From the NCBI GenBank assembly GCA_964034945.1, contig OZ035960.1, positions 18,482,403-18,546,402 on the forward strand: a stretch of DNA of 64,000 nucleotides, given 5' to 3'. Position 1 is the stretch's first letter; the number at the start of each line of letters is the position of its first letter. Below the pieces are notes generated by a model. That model did not search any database and was not told where the DNA came from. It was given only the letters and a program-made list of their open reading frames with translations. This DNA is from Chrysopilus asiliformis. Its lineage: Eukaryota; Arthropoda; Insecta; Diptera; Rhagionidae. This document shows positions 46,521 to 58,620 of the stretch, piece by piece. Made by a program: the position numbers and the translations under genes.

Positions 46521-47116
46521 TTATACCCGTGTGGTGAAACCAAAGGGTATATTAACTTTGCTTTACCGTTTGTAACGCCAAGATCCCGTCATCACACACA
46601 AAAATGAATTACATCAGTGTGTTTAGAATGATAAAAAAAATTGAATTTTCCATGTCCGTCCGTCTGTCCGTCCGTCCGTCCGTCTGTCCGTCCGTCCGTC
46701 TGTCCGTCTGTCCGTCTGTCTGTCTGTCTGTGGCGCGGATTGCGGGCGCACGGATTGAGCTAGAGACTTGAAATTTTGTGTGGATCCGTTTTTCGTAAAA
46801 TGCGAGGCTAAGTTCGTTAATGGGCAAAAATGGACCATTAGGGGGGGTACCCCCCATACGAACGAAATCGTTTTTTGCGAATATCTCAAAAACGGTAAAT
46901 GTTATCAAAAAAGTTCAAGAACAAAAGTTATTTAGGATATGATTCTACATAAAACTCCTATACATCAAAATCCGATTGGAATAAGTTTTAAAAAATCTTA
47001 TTGGAAAGTTTGCCTTCAAAGTGGAATTTTGATACAACTGTTCGAATTTTGATACGAATATCACCATACGGGTCTTGAATAATTGCCAAATTGGCAATTA
47101 TAGCTTTTGTTATGTT
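46521..47116 (+). mobile_element. DINE-1-like Helentron derivative, copy 5 (subfamily b), complete
   Basis: Starts TTATACCCGTGTGGTGAAAC, has a long GTCY array at 46654-46731, the GGGGGGTACCCCCC palindrome near 46845, and the 3' stem-loop with AGCTTTTGTTATGTT. Flanking T on both sides fits insertion between T residues. At 596 bp the longest copy, mainly through its array. Overlapping minus frames are shadows. Confidence 0.9.
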
Positions 47117-48659
47117 TTATCTTAAAAATGCATGGTCTTGCTATTGGCAATAATGGAAATTTTACATAGGAGAAGTTTATATGTAGGTTTCTAAACTAAG
47201 CCCGGTTGTAAGACAATTGAAAATGGAAGTTACAACCCTTTCATGTCTTTTTAAGAAAAACAACTCCAACGGAAAAACAATAATCAAACAAATATTGATT
47301 CACACGTTTCCCATAATTTACAACGACTTGAGTATTTAATAAAAAAATCACTGTTTTCGAAACCTGTTTATATGGAAAAATTGTGACATGTAAAAGACGT
47401 AAGGATTTGAAACTTTGTTACAATATACCTACTTTTTTCTTGAAAATTTACTAGCAGTAGAAGGTCAGTTAGCCACAGGTTAAATTTACAGAAACTTAAC
47501 TTAAACAAACCAGAATTTATACGATAGAAAGACCAACAAGATGTGAAAACTTTGTTTTTGATTTAAAATCAAAATCGTTGGTGGTCCAGTCTGTTGGGAC
47601 GCAACGAAAATTTTAATCCTTAATTAACTTATCAAGTAATTGAACGGAGAAAGAAAATTCCCATTGTACGTGTATACAAAGTTATAATATCTATTCATAT
47701 ACGAGTATAGGTTTTAGTTTTAAAGAAAAATAGTTATAGTTGAACTGAAATCTTGTTTCGTCTCTATTCGTATATCTGGCCATAAATACTGTGAATGTAA
47801 GTACAAATATTACATGGATGCCTACATAAATATATATTTGTATTATGCATATTGGTCATGCTTTATTTTGGAATCACTCAGTCTGGGAATATAGTTTTTG
47901 ATAGAAGTGAACTACATGCTCTAAGAAACTTTCAATGGAAACAGATTTATTGGGAAATTTTCGTAACCAACTATTCTGAGAATGTTACTAAGAGGATTAG
48001 TAAAGTTCGTAACGTGCACACTTAACTGCTTGTGGACGTGGCTATACCGTTGAGTAATTAATTAAGTGCACACATGCAAGCTGAAAGGAGATTTGTGGCT
48101 ACCCTTACCCAAAATTCCCTTATATTGAATCTTGAAAATCTTATATATATGCCACTGTTTTCGCTCTTTGTACTTTTCATAAATGGATTAGATACGGTTG
48201 AATTAAATGAAAACTTTGAAAAAGTTTTTACATTTTCGCATTTTCCATTTTCTAAGTAGTGCAATAAGACGTATTAATCTATCATAGAATAACAAGAGCT
48301 ATGATTAAAATATTGAGGAAAATGGAACAAAAATTTCGACTATAAAACTCTTGTAATATTTTTTTTCCTTCAATTTCAATTTTTTTTTTGACCTACCAAT
48401 TTTTAATTTTTGTGATATTGTGTTGGCGAACCCAATCTCTGTATTTATGCATAGTTATTGTTTTTAAGGCCAGAATTCCAGTAGATTCCAGTATTTGAAA
48501 TAAAAAATCTGTTGTGATCAACACGAAATTTTCTTTTGTAATATTAAGTTTCGGAAAAAATATGTAAAAAATAATATTTTTTTCAAATATCTCGAGAACC
48601 GTTTAAGATCCATCAAGTTTTCAAGTTATTTCTTTGTTTTTTGGCCACAAGAAAATCGA
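47117..48659. other. AT-rich stretch
   Basis: No gene supported. 'tttcaaatatctcgagaaccgttt' at 48581-48604 also occurs at 16988 and is a piece of the decayed DINE-related repeat; it forms the left flank of the minisatellite. Confidence 0.4.
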
Positions 48660-49082
48660 GATGAAAGGGATGGATCGGGATGGACCGAGATGAATCGGGA
48701 TGGACTGGGATCCCGATCCATACCGAACAATCCAGGTCCATCCAGATCCACACCGATCTACCCGGTGCATCCTGGGTACCGTGGTACCGCACCGTAATTT
48801 GGTACCGTGCCGTAATTTTGCACCGTGCCGTAAATTTGGCACCGTGCCGTAATTTGGCACCGTGCCGTAAATTTGGCACCGTGCCGTTATTTGGCATTGT
48901 GCCGTAATTTGGCACGAGCCGGCACGAGCCGGCACGAACCGGCACGAACCGGCACGAGCCGGCATGAACCGGCACGAGCCGGCACGAGGCACGAGCCGGC
49001 ACGAGCCGACACGAGCCGGCATGACGAAACGGCACGAGCCGGAACGAACCGGCATACCGGCACGAGCCGGCACGAGGCATCA

Positions 49083-49916
49083 TTTCGTGCCGGTTCGTGC
49101 CGGCTCGTGCCGGTTCGTGCCGGTTCATGCCGGCTCGTGTCGGTTCGTGCCGGTTCGTGCCGGCTTGTGCCGGCTGATGCCGGCTCGTGCCGGTTAGTCA
49201 TGCCGGCTCGTGCCGGTTCATGCCGGCTCGTGCCGGTTCGTGCCGGTTCATGCCGGCTCGTGTCGGTTCGTGCCGGTTCGTGCCGGCTCGTGCCGGCTGA
49301 TGCCGGATCATTTCGTGCCGGTTCGTGCCGGTTCGAGCCGGCTCGTGCAGGTTCGTGCCGGTTCCTGCCGGCTCGTGCCACCTCGTGCCGGTTCATGCCG
49401 GCTCGTGCCGGTTCGTGCCGGTTCGTGCCGGCTCGTGCCGGCTGATGCCGGATCATGCCGGCTCGTGCCGGTTCGTGCCGGTTCATGCCGGCTCGTGCCG
49501 GTTCGTGCCGGCTCGTGCCGGCTCGTGCCGGTTCGTGCCGGTTCGTGCCGGCTCGTGCCGGCTGATGCCGGCTCGTGCCGGTTCGTGCCGGTTAGTCATG
49601 CCGGCTCGTGCCGGCTGATGCCGGATCATTTCGTGCCGGTTCGTGCCGGCTCGTGCCGGCTGATGCCGGATCATGCCGGTTCGTGCCGGTTCATGCCGGC
49701 TCGTGCCGGTTCGTGCCGGTTCGTCATGCCGGCTCGTGCCGGTTCATGCCGGCTCGTGCCGGTTCATGCCGGCTCGTGCCGGTTCATGCCGGCTCATGCC
49801 GGTTCGTGCCGGTTCGTGCTGATGCCGGATCATGCCGGATCATGCCGGTTCGTCATGCCGGCTCGTGCCGGTTCATGCCGGCTCGTGCCGGTTTGTGCCG
49901 GCTCGTGCCGGCTGAT
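49083..49916 (+). repeat. 10-bp tandem array, about 83 units
   Basis: Units are variants of CGTGCCGGYT, with CATGCCGGCT and CTGATGCCGG substitutions in a higher-order pattern of about four to ten units. Interruptions such as GGATCATTT and GGTTAGTCATG recur, which shows larger blocks were duplicated. Confidence 0.92.
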
Positions 49917-50167
49917 GCCAAATTACGGCACGGTGCCAAATAACGGCACGGTGCCAAATTACGGCACGGTGCCAAATTACGGCACGGTGCCAAATTACGG
50001 CACGGTACCAAATTACGGCACGGTGCCAAATTACGGCACGGTGCCAAATTACGTCTCGGTGCCAAATTACGGCACGGTGCCGAATTACGTCTCGGTGCCA
50101 AATTACGGCACGGTGCCGAATTACGGCACGGTGCCAAATAACGGCACGGTGCCAAATTACGGCACGG
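49917..50167 (+). repeat. 18-bp tandem array, about 14 units
   Basis: The unit AATTACGGCACGGTGCCA repeats with few changes (AATAACGG, AATTACGTCTCGG). Each unit contains GGCACGGTGCC, a near-perfect palindrome. The array ends at a perfect mirror AATTACGGCACGGTG-ACGG-CACCGTGCC. Confidence 0.93.
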
Positions 50168-50312
50168 TGACGGCACCGTGCCGTAATTTTGCACCGTGCC
50201 GTTATTTGGCACCGTGCCGTAATTTGGCACCGTTCCGTAATTTGGCACCGTGCCGTAATTTGGCACCGTGCCGTAATTTGGCACCATGCCGTAATTTGGC
50301 GCCGTGCCGTAA

Positions 50313-50700
50313 TGATTAAAAGTTCGTTAATCATTTTGCCCCAAGAGCGCATAGGTTACGAGAAATTTTCAAAAAACGGTATTTAAAAAAAATGTACAGG
50401 AGGTACGCATTATAGTTATCGTTACTTTTCCAAAAGTTGATAGAAAACTACGATTTTTGTAGAAATTATTCACAAAAAATTTCAAGTTGCTAAGTCAACG
50501 CGCTTTAAAGTTATTTAAGATACGTAAAACGGACAGACAGACCTACAGACCAACAAATCGACAGACAGATGCACGGACATCCTCATAATTTTGCCTGAAA
50601 CGGATTTCGTACGAATCAGAAAGTTTGTATCTGCCCCTGTTTAAGAGTCGGTCTCCGTCTTGAATACAATACGTCCCCCCTGTGGAAGAGGAAAGTAAAA
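50313..50700. repeat. Decayed GACA-bearing repeat flanking the minisatellite
   Basis: 'acaaaaaatttcaagttgctaagtcaacg' is followed by 'ggacagacagacc' and further GACA words (50533-50580), the same order as in the other modular repeats. Probably the 3' half of the repeat whose left part is at 48581. Confidence 0.45.
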
Positions 50701-50900
50701 AAAAAATAATTTCAACTAGTTAATTTTAATAACAAAATAGTTTCAATTACATAAATATTCCATTTAAGCAAAAAATAGTAAAATTTACTACTAAATAGTT
50801 AAATTTATTATCAAAATATCCGATTTTGTCTACTTTTGTAGTTGAAATTAACTATTTTAATAATGTAATGATAAAATAGTTACTATTTTTCCTGTGCGTG
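50700..50900. repeat. Half copy of the CACGCAGAGAAAAA fold-back MITE
   Basis: Words TAGTTAAATTTA, TAGTTGAAATTAACTATTTTA and the right tip CTATTTTTCCTGTGCGTG match the element at 5972-6241. The left tip is missing. Confidence 0.55.
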
Positions 50901-53069
50901 TAAAAGAAACTATAAAAAAAGCCCTTTAGGCATTTAAAGTATTTTCACATTACGTTAAAAACCTCTACGGTTATCCGCATTACACAATCAATTGAAATCA
51001 ATAGGTAGACCCTTAAATTATGCATTGATTTTAATATTCAGTTCACTTTTTAAAAATTATTTCAAACAAATTCAATAATCTTAAGCTTTGCACGTGATGT
51101 TGAGAGTGCCAAAAAGTACAGAAAATATGGAGAATGTGAAAAAAAAACAATCGTTTTTCCACATTTTCGGTTCAAGAAAGTGTAAAGCGAAAGGAAAAGA
51201 AAATGATTAAGCTGTACAATATGACCATAAATCCTTAATCCTTTATCATTTTTATGGAAACTGAGTCGTTGCGCTGAAGCGAGAACATTCTCATATAAAT
51301 TGAGTCACGTAAACTCAATCATATCCAACTGTTACTGAACGAGCATTAATTTTGCAACTTTTTTCTTTTCGATATTTTCCTTTTTTTCTTTAACAAATCT
51401 TGAACATGGATTTCGTTACTGTAAAAAAAAATCCAAAAAGCGTATTTTTTCTCCTTTGTGTATTTAAGTCTTAGCGATTTTTTTTGCACCGATTTGGATT
51501 TTCAGCTTGGTACGAGTAAATCATAAATCAAAACTTCGACTGGAATTTTAAACTCACCCTCGTGTCCGATGAAAGAAACGTTACAAAGCGACGATATTTT
51601 TTCGTAGTAGTTTATCTTCAATTGTTTAGACGTGGATACCCTTCTACTTGTGGATGAACTCTTCGCCCTAACATTAAATTGGAATCTATCAGACTTCTAT
51701 TGCGTGTATCGTGTGGTAAAGTGGCTCCAATTCTATCCAACTTCATTCAAAACTTTCCCAAAGTAAAATTCATAATCAAATTGCAAATATGGGCAATCGA
51801 AAAGTTATAATTACAATTTTTCTCTGTTCCACACATTTCACCTTTGCGAAAATTCAAATTGAAAATATTTTTCCCAGAAATTACTAGAATTTTCAATTTC
51901 AAGGAACAAAACCCAATTCGTTTGCAATCATTTTCACAAAATATTTAATTTCAACATTTCTGTTAATATCATCGTACCAAATACTATTCGTAAAATTTTC
52001 CCTCTACATTACTTTTTTAAGCAACATTAATAGACTGTAAATATAGTCATAAAACTTATTTGGTTCGATAGTATGCGACTGCTACTACTACTAGGTATAC
52101 TGCGCGTACCTGAACATCAGAATAACTTCACCATGAAATTGTAGAAATTCCTTCAATACTGAATGCTTTTATGCTTTTTACCAAACACTTTAAATGAAAA
52201 ATAGCTATAAACCATAACCACATCAAACTATGCAAATGAAAATGGTTAGCTTTTGATTTTTTAAATTTCTTTTTGAGGATTTCTGATGTTGTGAATGTAA
52301 CGAGCAAAATGAATATTCCAAAATTAAATGGCCGCAAACCGCAAAGTAATTTTTTTCAAGTTCTCTGATTTTAAAGGAAAAAACCTTTAATAAAATAATG
52401 TTCTATGCTTTGAAACTGTAGTAAGTGTCTAACGTTTCTGATTTTTACTTATTTAAAATCTTATGCAAATACTGAATGAAATAACTAACATATTTTTCCC
52501 ATAAGGAAGGGGCAGTACAACCAAATTTTTATGATTTTTTGACGAAATAAGTATCGGAAAATGTGGAAAAATCGATTTATAGCATGATAATCGTTAGAAA
52601 AATCAGTTTTGCATATTCGATAGATTTACAATCCAGAAAAAGTAGGTTGAGGGAAAAAGCTCAGCCGGGAAATAGCTTTTCTTTAGTTTTTTTTATTATT
52701 TATTTACTTCAAAAAGAAATTTTTAGTCTTAGGTAAGTGTTAGAACTACAACCGGAAGGCCAAATTCTTTACAAAATAGTTGATTTTTCCGGATCTTTAT
52801 TTTCTCCGAAAATAAATTTTCCAACATACAAAAACGTTTTTTTTTTAATTTTTGATTGCTGGAATTTTTATGTACAAATTATGTCCAACGATTCGCGAGC
52901 TACGAATTCTCACAAACACAGTTTTTTTTAAATAGCTGCAGTGCTTTAAATCTCAGTAACCGTTAGCTTTAGTTTCTGGAAAACGTCGCTAAATATACTC
53001 AATTCCAAAACTTACAAGGTTTCTGCAGTACACCTATTTCTGTTTCGAAGCGATAGAAATGTTCTCTGA
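50901..53069. other. AT-rich stretch without recognised genes
   Basis: No element ends or exons recognised. Frames at 52128 (minus) and 52737 (plus) have no domain. Confidence 0.4.
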
Positions 53070-53416
53070 AAAGTCGCATAAGAAAAGTCGCATAAGAAAA
53101 GTCGCATAAGAAAAGTCGCATAAGAAAAGTCGCATAAGAAAAGTCGCATAAGAAAAGTCGCATAAGAAAAGTCGCATAAGAAAAGTCGCATAAGAAAAGT
53201 CGCATAAGAAAAGTCGCATAAGAAAAGTCGCATAAGAAAAGTCGCATAAGAGAAGTCGCATAAGAAAAGTCGCATAAGAAAAGTCGCATAAGAAAAGTCG
53301 CATAAGAAAAGTCGCATAAGAAAAGTCGCATAAGAAAAGTCGCATAAGAAAAGTCGCATAAGAAAAGTCGCATAAGAAAAGTCGAAAAAGAAAATTCGCA
53401 TAAGAAAAGTCGCATT
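53070..53416. repeat. 14-bp satellite, about 25 units
   Basis: The unit AAAAGTCGCATAAG is repeated about 25 times with very few changes (one GAGAAG, then a decayed last three units with CGAAAAAG and AAATTCGC). Because 14 is not a multiple of three and the unit lacks stops on minus, all three minus frames are open for more than 100 codons; these are not genes. Confidence 0.95.
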
Positions 53417-53746
53417 AAATTAGACGGTATCCATAAAAAAGTAGGGGATATATTCTACATTTGAAAAACCACGCTTCTACGATTAAAATAGAAATTTCTC
53501 TGAACTTTTGAATGACAAATTCTTGAAATTTTTAAGGATCAATTACTAAGGGCCCATTTACACTTGCTTTTTTTTCTCGAATTTCTCCGCAAATTTTAAT
53601 CAGAATTTGTTCTGCGAATTTTATTCATATATCACAGAATAAAATCACTTAGCAAAAGTTTCCAAAATTTGAATTTAATCAGATATGGAATAATTGGAAT
53701 TCGGGCTTGTTTAAGAAACACATTTCTGAATTTTGCGTCGTAGTAG

Positions 53747-54647
53747 TTAGACGTGTGGTTTTCAATCTGGCACTACTTTTTTCGGAGTTGGTCTTTTTGA
53801 CAGTTGTCACTTGATTTATGCTCAGTTTGGTTTGCCATTTCGTCAAACGACCATGAAGCGCGTCGCACGTTCGGTGAATGGGCCCAAAACGAGATGGCCA
53901 CCGATCCCGATTTTCACAAGAAAATTTTGTTCAGCGATGAAGCTCACTTTTGGTTGAATGGGTACGTCAATAAGCAAAATTGTCGCATTTGGTGGGATGG
54001 TAATCCACAAGCCATTCTTCAGACGCCGTTACATCCTCAAAAAGTCACTGTTTGGTGTGCTCTATGGGCAGAGGGAATCATTGGTCCATATTTCTTCAAA
54101 AATGATGTTACAGTCAATGGGGAACGCTATAGAGCCATGATTAATGACTTTTTCGTGCCTGAATTGGAGGATGTTGATGTGGACGACCTTTGGTTCCAAC
54201 AAGACGGTGCTACATGCCATACAGCCAACGAAACAATCAATTTATTGAAGGAAACTTTTGGTGAGCGCATTATCTCGCGTCGCGTCGTGGGCCTGTGGCG
54301 TGGCCTCCAAGATCGTGCGATTTAACACCGCTGGACTATTTTTTGTGGGGTTATGTGAAGTCGCTTGTCTACGCAGATAAGCCCGGGACGATTGACGCCT
54401 TGGAAGAGAATATTCGGCGCGTTATTGCTGACATACGGCCCCAATAGCTGCAAAAAGTGGTCGAAAATTGGGCCTCTCGGGTGGAATTTATTCGAGCCAG
54501 CCGCAGCGGCCACTTGCCCGAAATCATTTTTAAAACATAATGGCAAACCCTTATCTTTATAATAAAGCTAAACTCTTGGCCATAACATTAAATTATATGC
54601 GTTTTATTTCTTCTTGAAAACCACACGTCTAAAAAAAACACCCTTTA
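53747..54647 (+). mobile_element. Mariner-type element, copy 2, left end truncated
   Basis: Homology to copy 1 starts inside the terminal repeat (TTAGACGTGTGGTTTTCAA), so the outer 16 bp including AAAGGGTG are missing on the left. The right 33-bp end is intact (to 54647). It lies within MITE family B. Copy 1 is in the opposite orientation. Confidence 0.9.
53804..54540 (+). pseudogene. Mariner transposase, N-terminally deleted, frameshifted
   Basis: Same readable core as copy 1: SDEAHFWLNGYVNKQNC with the first Asp, TVWCALWAEGIIGPYFF, and WFQQDGATCHTAN with the second Asp. The same two-base slip follows ISRR, and the same TAG stop lies after the ADIRPQ region at about 54445. Compared with copy 1 it keeps GEWAQNE but lacks four residues after FFKN. 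The C-terminal frame ends at 54540. Not functional. Confidence 0.9.
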
Positions 54648-54724
54648 TAAATAGTTGTGCAAAATGAATTTAGTGTCAAAGAATAAAATTCGCGCAATAA
54701 AGTGTCAGGTGTAAACGGCACTTA

Positions 54725-57390
54725 AAACATATACAATCTTCGTATACATTCCGTATACATTCTTCGGAATTATTCTTCAGTTCAAAAAAATATTTCAGAA
54801 TACCAGAATATTTAAGAATACCAACCAGAAATGAATCACTTTCTAAATTGAGTGATCTTGCCCACCAACAATGTCCTAAAGAGACGAATTACATTTTACA
54901 CGTTAAAATTTATCATAATATTTTTTTTTACTGAATATGATTTGAAATTGACATTTTTCGACCACCTTAAACAAATCAAATTACATCGTGTTAAAAGAGA
55001 TTTTCAATGGCGTTAAACTAAATTCGCGTAAAAAAAGTTCGCGCAAAAACAGAATCTGGTGTAATATTAGAGGGAGGAAGGGCAAATACTCTAGAATTAT
55101 ATTTTTAGGAAAATGTGATTTCAAGAAAATGTTCAATTCAACGGAATCCATTAATTCTATCACAATTTTTACATAGAACTTCGAGGGGAATTTAATCAGG
55201 AGAATTTAATCAGCGCTAGATGAATAAATACCATAGAATAATACCCTTTTAGATTTAAATTTCGATAAAAATTGCAAGTGTAAATGCACAATTAGCATTC
55301 CTGCACAAATCCTAACAATGGAATAATGGAAAAAAGACACTTTTTGACAATTTTTTAATAAAACAAAAAATATTAAATCTACACCATTGTGTGAAAGCAA
55401 ATTCAGAACTTTCCACTCCACCTCATTTAAAAACAAATGAAAAACATGTGTTGGTCTAAAATTTTGGTTACTATGGCGCAATATTTGAAAATTCTACTGG
55501 ATTCTGAGAAGTGGGAAAACTTTCTATTTTTAACATTGCACCGAAATCGTGTTGCACATTGAAATTCATAAATGTCGAAAATATACAAAAATAACTGAAA
55601 AGCGCAGTTCATTTAAAATTTTTTGTCAAGTCATTTTTTCTGTATGATTACAAATACTAAAGTTTAAATTTTTAATGTTATTTTCCATCTACATTAGTGC
55701 AAGATATTTTTTGTGAAGCGTAGAATAAAACAGCATTTCTTTATTTAAGCACAATTTTTATTTAATGTAAACATTTCATTCACAAATTAAAAAAAAGGAT
55801 TTTTTAAAGAAAACACTTTTACGACCCAAAAAATACACAGTTTTAAAAATAAAGGTATTCTCCGTAATGCAAGACAGTTTTTAATACAATAAAGATGTCT
55901 TTAAGAGATCGCGGGAAAATTCGTAATAAAAAAGCACATTTTGGACGCCCGATCTGGATACACATGAAATTCCGTTTGGAAGTGTGTCTACAAAGTGATG
56001 TGGATGTCTTCGATATATTTAAAGATATACACGTTTAGTTCGGTTGAGGTATTTTCGTTAAAGTGATTTGCATATATTGTTTTGATGGATGTTTACACGT
56101 ACATACATATCACCGGCAAACAAATGATTGTCGTCCGAGACGTACGTAATTTCGAAATATATGTTATTTTTTTAAATGTTCTTTTTTTGTTTCAGCTTTT
56201 ATTTATTATTATTTTATTTTCATTATTGGACATGATCACCTAAGCATCTGTTACTAATCAAATACAAGCTCGAATGTTGCCGGCCGAATATTTCAGTGTA
56301 CTATACTATGGCTCCTCAGTCGATTAACGCCAGGCTTCGCGATTTATACTGAGGAAAATTTTCGATTTTCCAAATGTTTTCATATTTCCCGTATTGAACA
56401 AACACAACGCATATCGTGTCGGTTTGAAAAATATATAATTTTTTGTTTGCGTTTCGGATTGCTTTTGTAACGTATAAATAAGAAAAAGATAGTGTGATCT
56501 ACATTTTATTTAAATGGTGGTGATCTTTAACTTGTGTGAAACACAGATAATCATAATTCATAGACTCATAATTCAATTTTTTATGTCAACGATCCCGACA
56601 GACCCGACATCTAACACCGATTCGCATTTTCAAAACAAAAACATTCGGTTCGTGAATCTGTTTGTGACGTTTTAAAAAAAAAAAGTTTATTATAACCACA
56701 TAGACATCAAAGCAATTTAATTTTGGCATTTCAATGTCACGTCGATTAGAAATTTATTAAAAAAAAATGTTATTTTTTGCTACCTGTTTGATTGAAAAAT
56801 GTTCCCGTTTAACTATTGACATCTTTAACGTTTAATATTCAATGATTCCGATAGAAAATTGTTTTATAAAATTGCAAATCGTCCCGCTAAAGAGGAATCA
56901 TAAAAAATTATGAAATAAATTTGTGAAAAAAAATGCTTACAGCTTGAGAAGCACTCGAATTGAAATTTGCATGACCCGCAACAAGACGACGACGTCAGAT
57001 AATGATAACTTTTTGCTCTGTTCTTATATTTTTGCATTCATCCGCATAAAATACACTTGGATAAACAATTTGAATATTTGAATGAGTAAGTTTTGTCTCA
57101 ATGTTTATGTTTACTTATATTTTTATTCATTTCGTTATGGTTTGCTGTATTTGCGTATAGGGTAGTGTGGTTTCCATTCATCAAAATGAATTATCATTAT
57201 ATTATAAAAAAATTCAAAAAAAAATTTAAAAAGAGCTTTTATTAAGAAAACGTACTAAAAATTTAAAAAAAGTTTTTGGTTGGTTTTTATTTGATTAATT
57301 TGACTAAAAATCCAAAATAACGTCAGTCGTTTGTCACACTTATTATATACTTTTTAGTCTTCCCTTACCTTTGAGATATCTTACAGACGT
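54725..57390. other. AT-rich stretch without recognised genes
   Basis: Frames at 55206 and 55427 (minus) have no domain. A possible decayed MITE B end lies at 55272-55292. Nothing else supported. Confidence 0.4.
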
Positions 57391-57900
57391 TATGACTCCA
57401 GAATCTGAGCCAGCGGCCCTAAAAATCCGCAGATGAGAGTTTTTTCGGTAAATTTGAGGAAAAGAATAATCACATTATTCTTACAAAACCTTTCGCCATT
57501 TTTATAGACTTCTTTACGTCAGAATCGGATTCAGTGATGCGCAAAACCCACGAGATCTGATTTTCCCGGAAAATTTGAGGAAACGGATTATCACGTTGTC
57601 CTTAAATGACCTTCTGCTACCCTTACAGAATTCTTAACGCCAGAACCGGATTCAGCGACTCCAAAAATCCTAAAAAGAAGAGATTTTTTCGGGAAATTTG
57701 AGGAAAAGGATATTCACCGGAACTTTCTTTATCCTCTCAAGGACGAAGTAGTGGAAATATTGTATTATCACCGGAATTACGTATGAGTACAAAATTTCAA
57801 GTCAATCGGATTAGTGTAAGTAGGTTAAAATTAAATTACAAGATTAGACCCTGACAGACAAACAAATAGACAAGCAGACAAACGGACAAAAACACAAGCT
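57390..57900 (+). repeat. Modular repeat with three tandem units and GACA-like tail
   Basis: Three diverged units of about 110-125 bp each carry 'cgttatgactccagaatc(t/g)ga..cagc', 'ttttcggtaaatttgagg' and 'attatcac..ttcttac' phrases (57390, 57510, 57625). Then 'acaaaatttcaagtcaatcgg' and a GACA/CAAA tail (57850-57890). Same plan as the repeats at 5.3 and 21.7 kb but different sequence. Confidence 0.6.
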
Positions 57901-58433
57901 AAATAGAATCTTTTAAGAAGGTTTTTACATCGTCAATGAACAACGATTGATATATAAAGAAATGTGCTATTAGTTTTGTTGCAATTCGTGCTTTTAGTAA
58001 AAAAAATATTGAGTTTTTTAGTAACAAAAAATTATTCAATGTCATCATAAAAATTTTATTTCCATCATTGTCGTAAGGCCACGTTGAAAAATGAAAATCA
58101 TCAGGGTATTCATGGAATCTCGGAAATGCCTCATGAATTACGCTTGTATTGTTATCTTTTTTTTGACATTCCTGAATGAATTCCGAGAAGGATTCAAAAA
58201 TTCAATTGAAATCCATTTAAGATTGATTTCATAAAATTTCGAATGAATTCCGAGAAGGATTTAAACATTCAATTGAAATCCTTTTAGGATTGATTTCCAA
58301 TATAAAGTATGTTCACGTTTAGAATAGTCTTCACGTGTTCACGTTTAGAGGGAACGCGTTTCAAAGGATTAAAAAAACACGCATTTGTCAGGTCAGATTT
58401 ATTTATTTTCTTAAAACCTCGAATAAATTGGTC
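57901..58433. other. Spacer with a short direct duplication
   Basis: 'gaattccgagaaggattcaaa(a)attcaattgaaatcc' occurs twice (58178 and 58245), a tandem of about 67 bp. No gene. Confidence 0.5.
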
Positions 58434-58620
58434 TAATGCTGGGTTTACACGAATGACAGATAATGACAATCTGTCATAAAAGAATGGACAAGTTCATTCT
58501 TTTATGAGAGATTGTCTTTTTTTTTGACAGAAATAATGACAAAAATGATACTATTTACACGATAATGACAATTTATGACAAAAATATGACAAATTTGTCA
58601 TTCGTGTAAACGCAGCATTA
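58434..58620. mobile_element. MITE, TA-flanked, ends TAATGCTGSGTTTACACGAA
   Basis: TAATGCTGGGTTTACACGAA (58434) is mirrored by TTCGTGTAAACGCAGCATTA (to 58620), matching 24 of 25 bases when extended through TGACA. Length 187 bp. The interior is a set of ATGACAAA/TTTGTCAT words in both directions. Confidence 0.88.

Larger units (their letters stand above)
48660..50312. repeat. Compound GC-rich minisatellite with orientation switches
   Basis: The stretch is organised as blocks: decayed 10-bp GGGATGGATC-like units (48660-48710), the same in reverse (48711-48770), 18-bp GCCGTAATTTGGCACC-type units (48780-48905), 10-bp CACGAGCCGG-type units (48906-49078), their reverse CGTGCCGGTT/CATGCCGGCT (49083-49916), 18-bp AATTACGGCACGGTGCCA units (49917-50167), and those in reverse (50170-50312). 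It is CpG-rich in AT-rich surroundings. Long frames on both strands (up to 369 codons) exist because the units lack stop codons; I see no reason to call them genes. Confidence 0.93.
53547..54724 (+). mobile_element. MITE family B, complete ends, interrupted by a mariner
   Basis: TAAGGGCCCATTTACACTTG (53547) pairs with CAGGTGTAAACGGCACTTA (to 54724). Removing the mariner leaves about 277 bp. TA lies at both edges. Interior phrases match the piece at 6434-7272. A decayed further end may lie at 55272-55292 ('gcaagtgtaaatgcac'). Confidence 0.72.

Noticed and set aside
49210..50319. 369-codon open frame in the minisatellite, and long frames on the other strand
   Set aside because: The 10-bp and 18-bp units lack stop codons in most frames on both strands, so long frames are expected. 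The peptide is a plain repeat of AGSCRFVPV and NYGTVP with no domain.
52999..53415. 138-, 129- and 103-codon open frames with MRLFLCDFSYATF repeats
   Set aside because: They are three frames of the same 14-bp satellite, whose unit has no stop on minus.
53070..53416. CRISPR-like array
   Set aside because: Direct tandem repetition without spacers, in a eukaryotic context.
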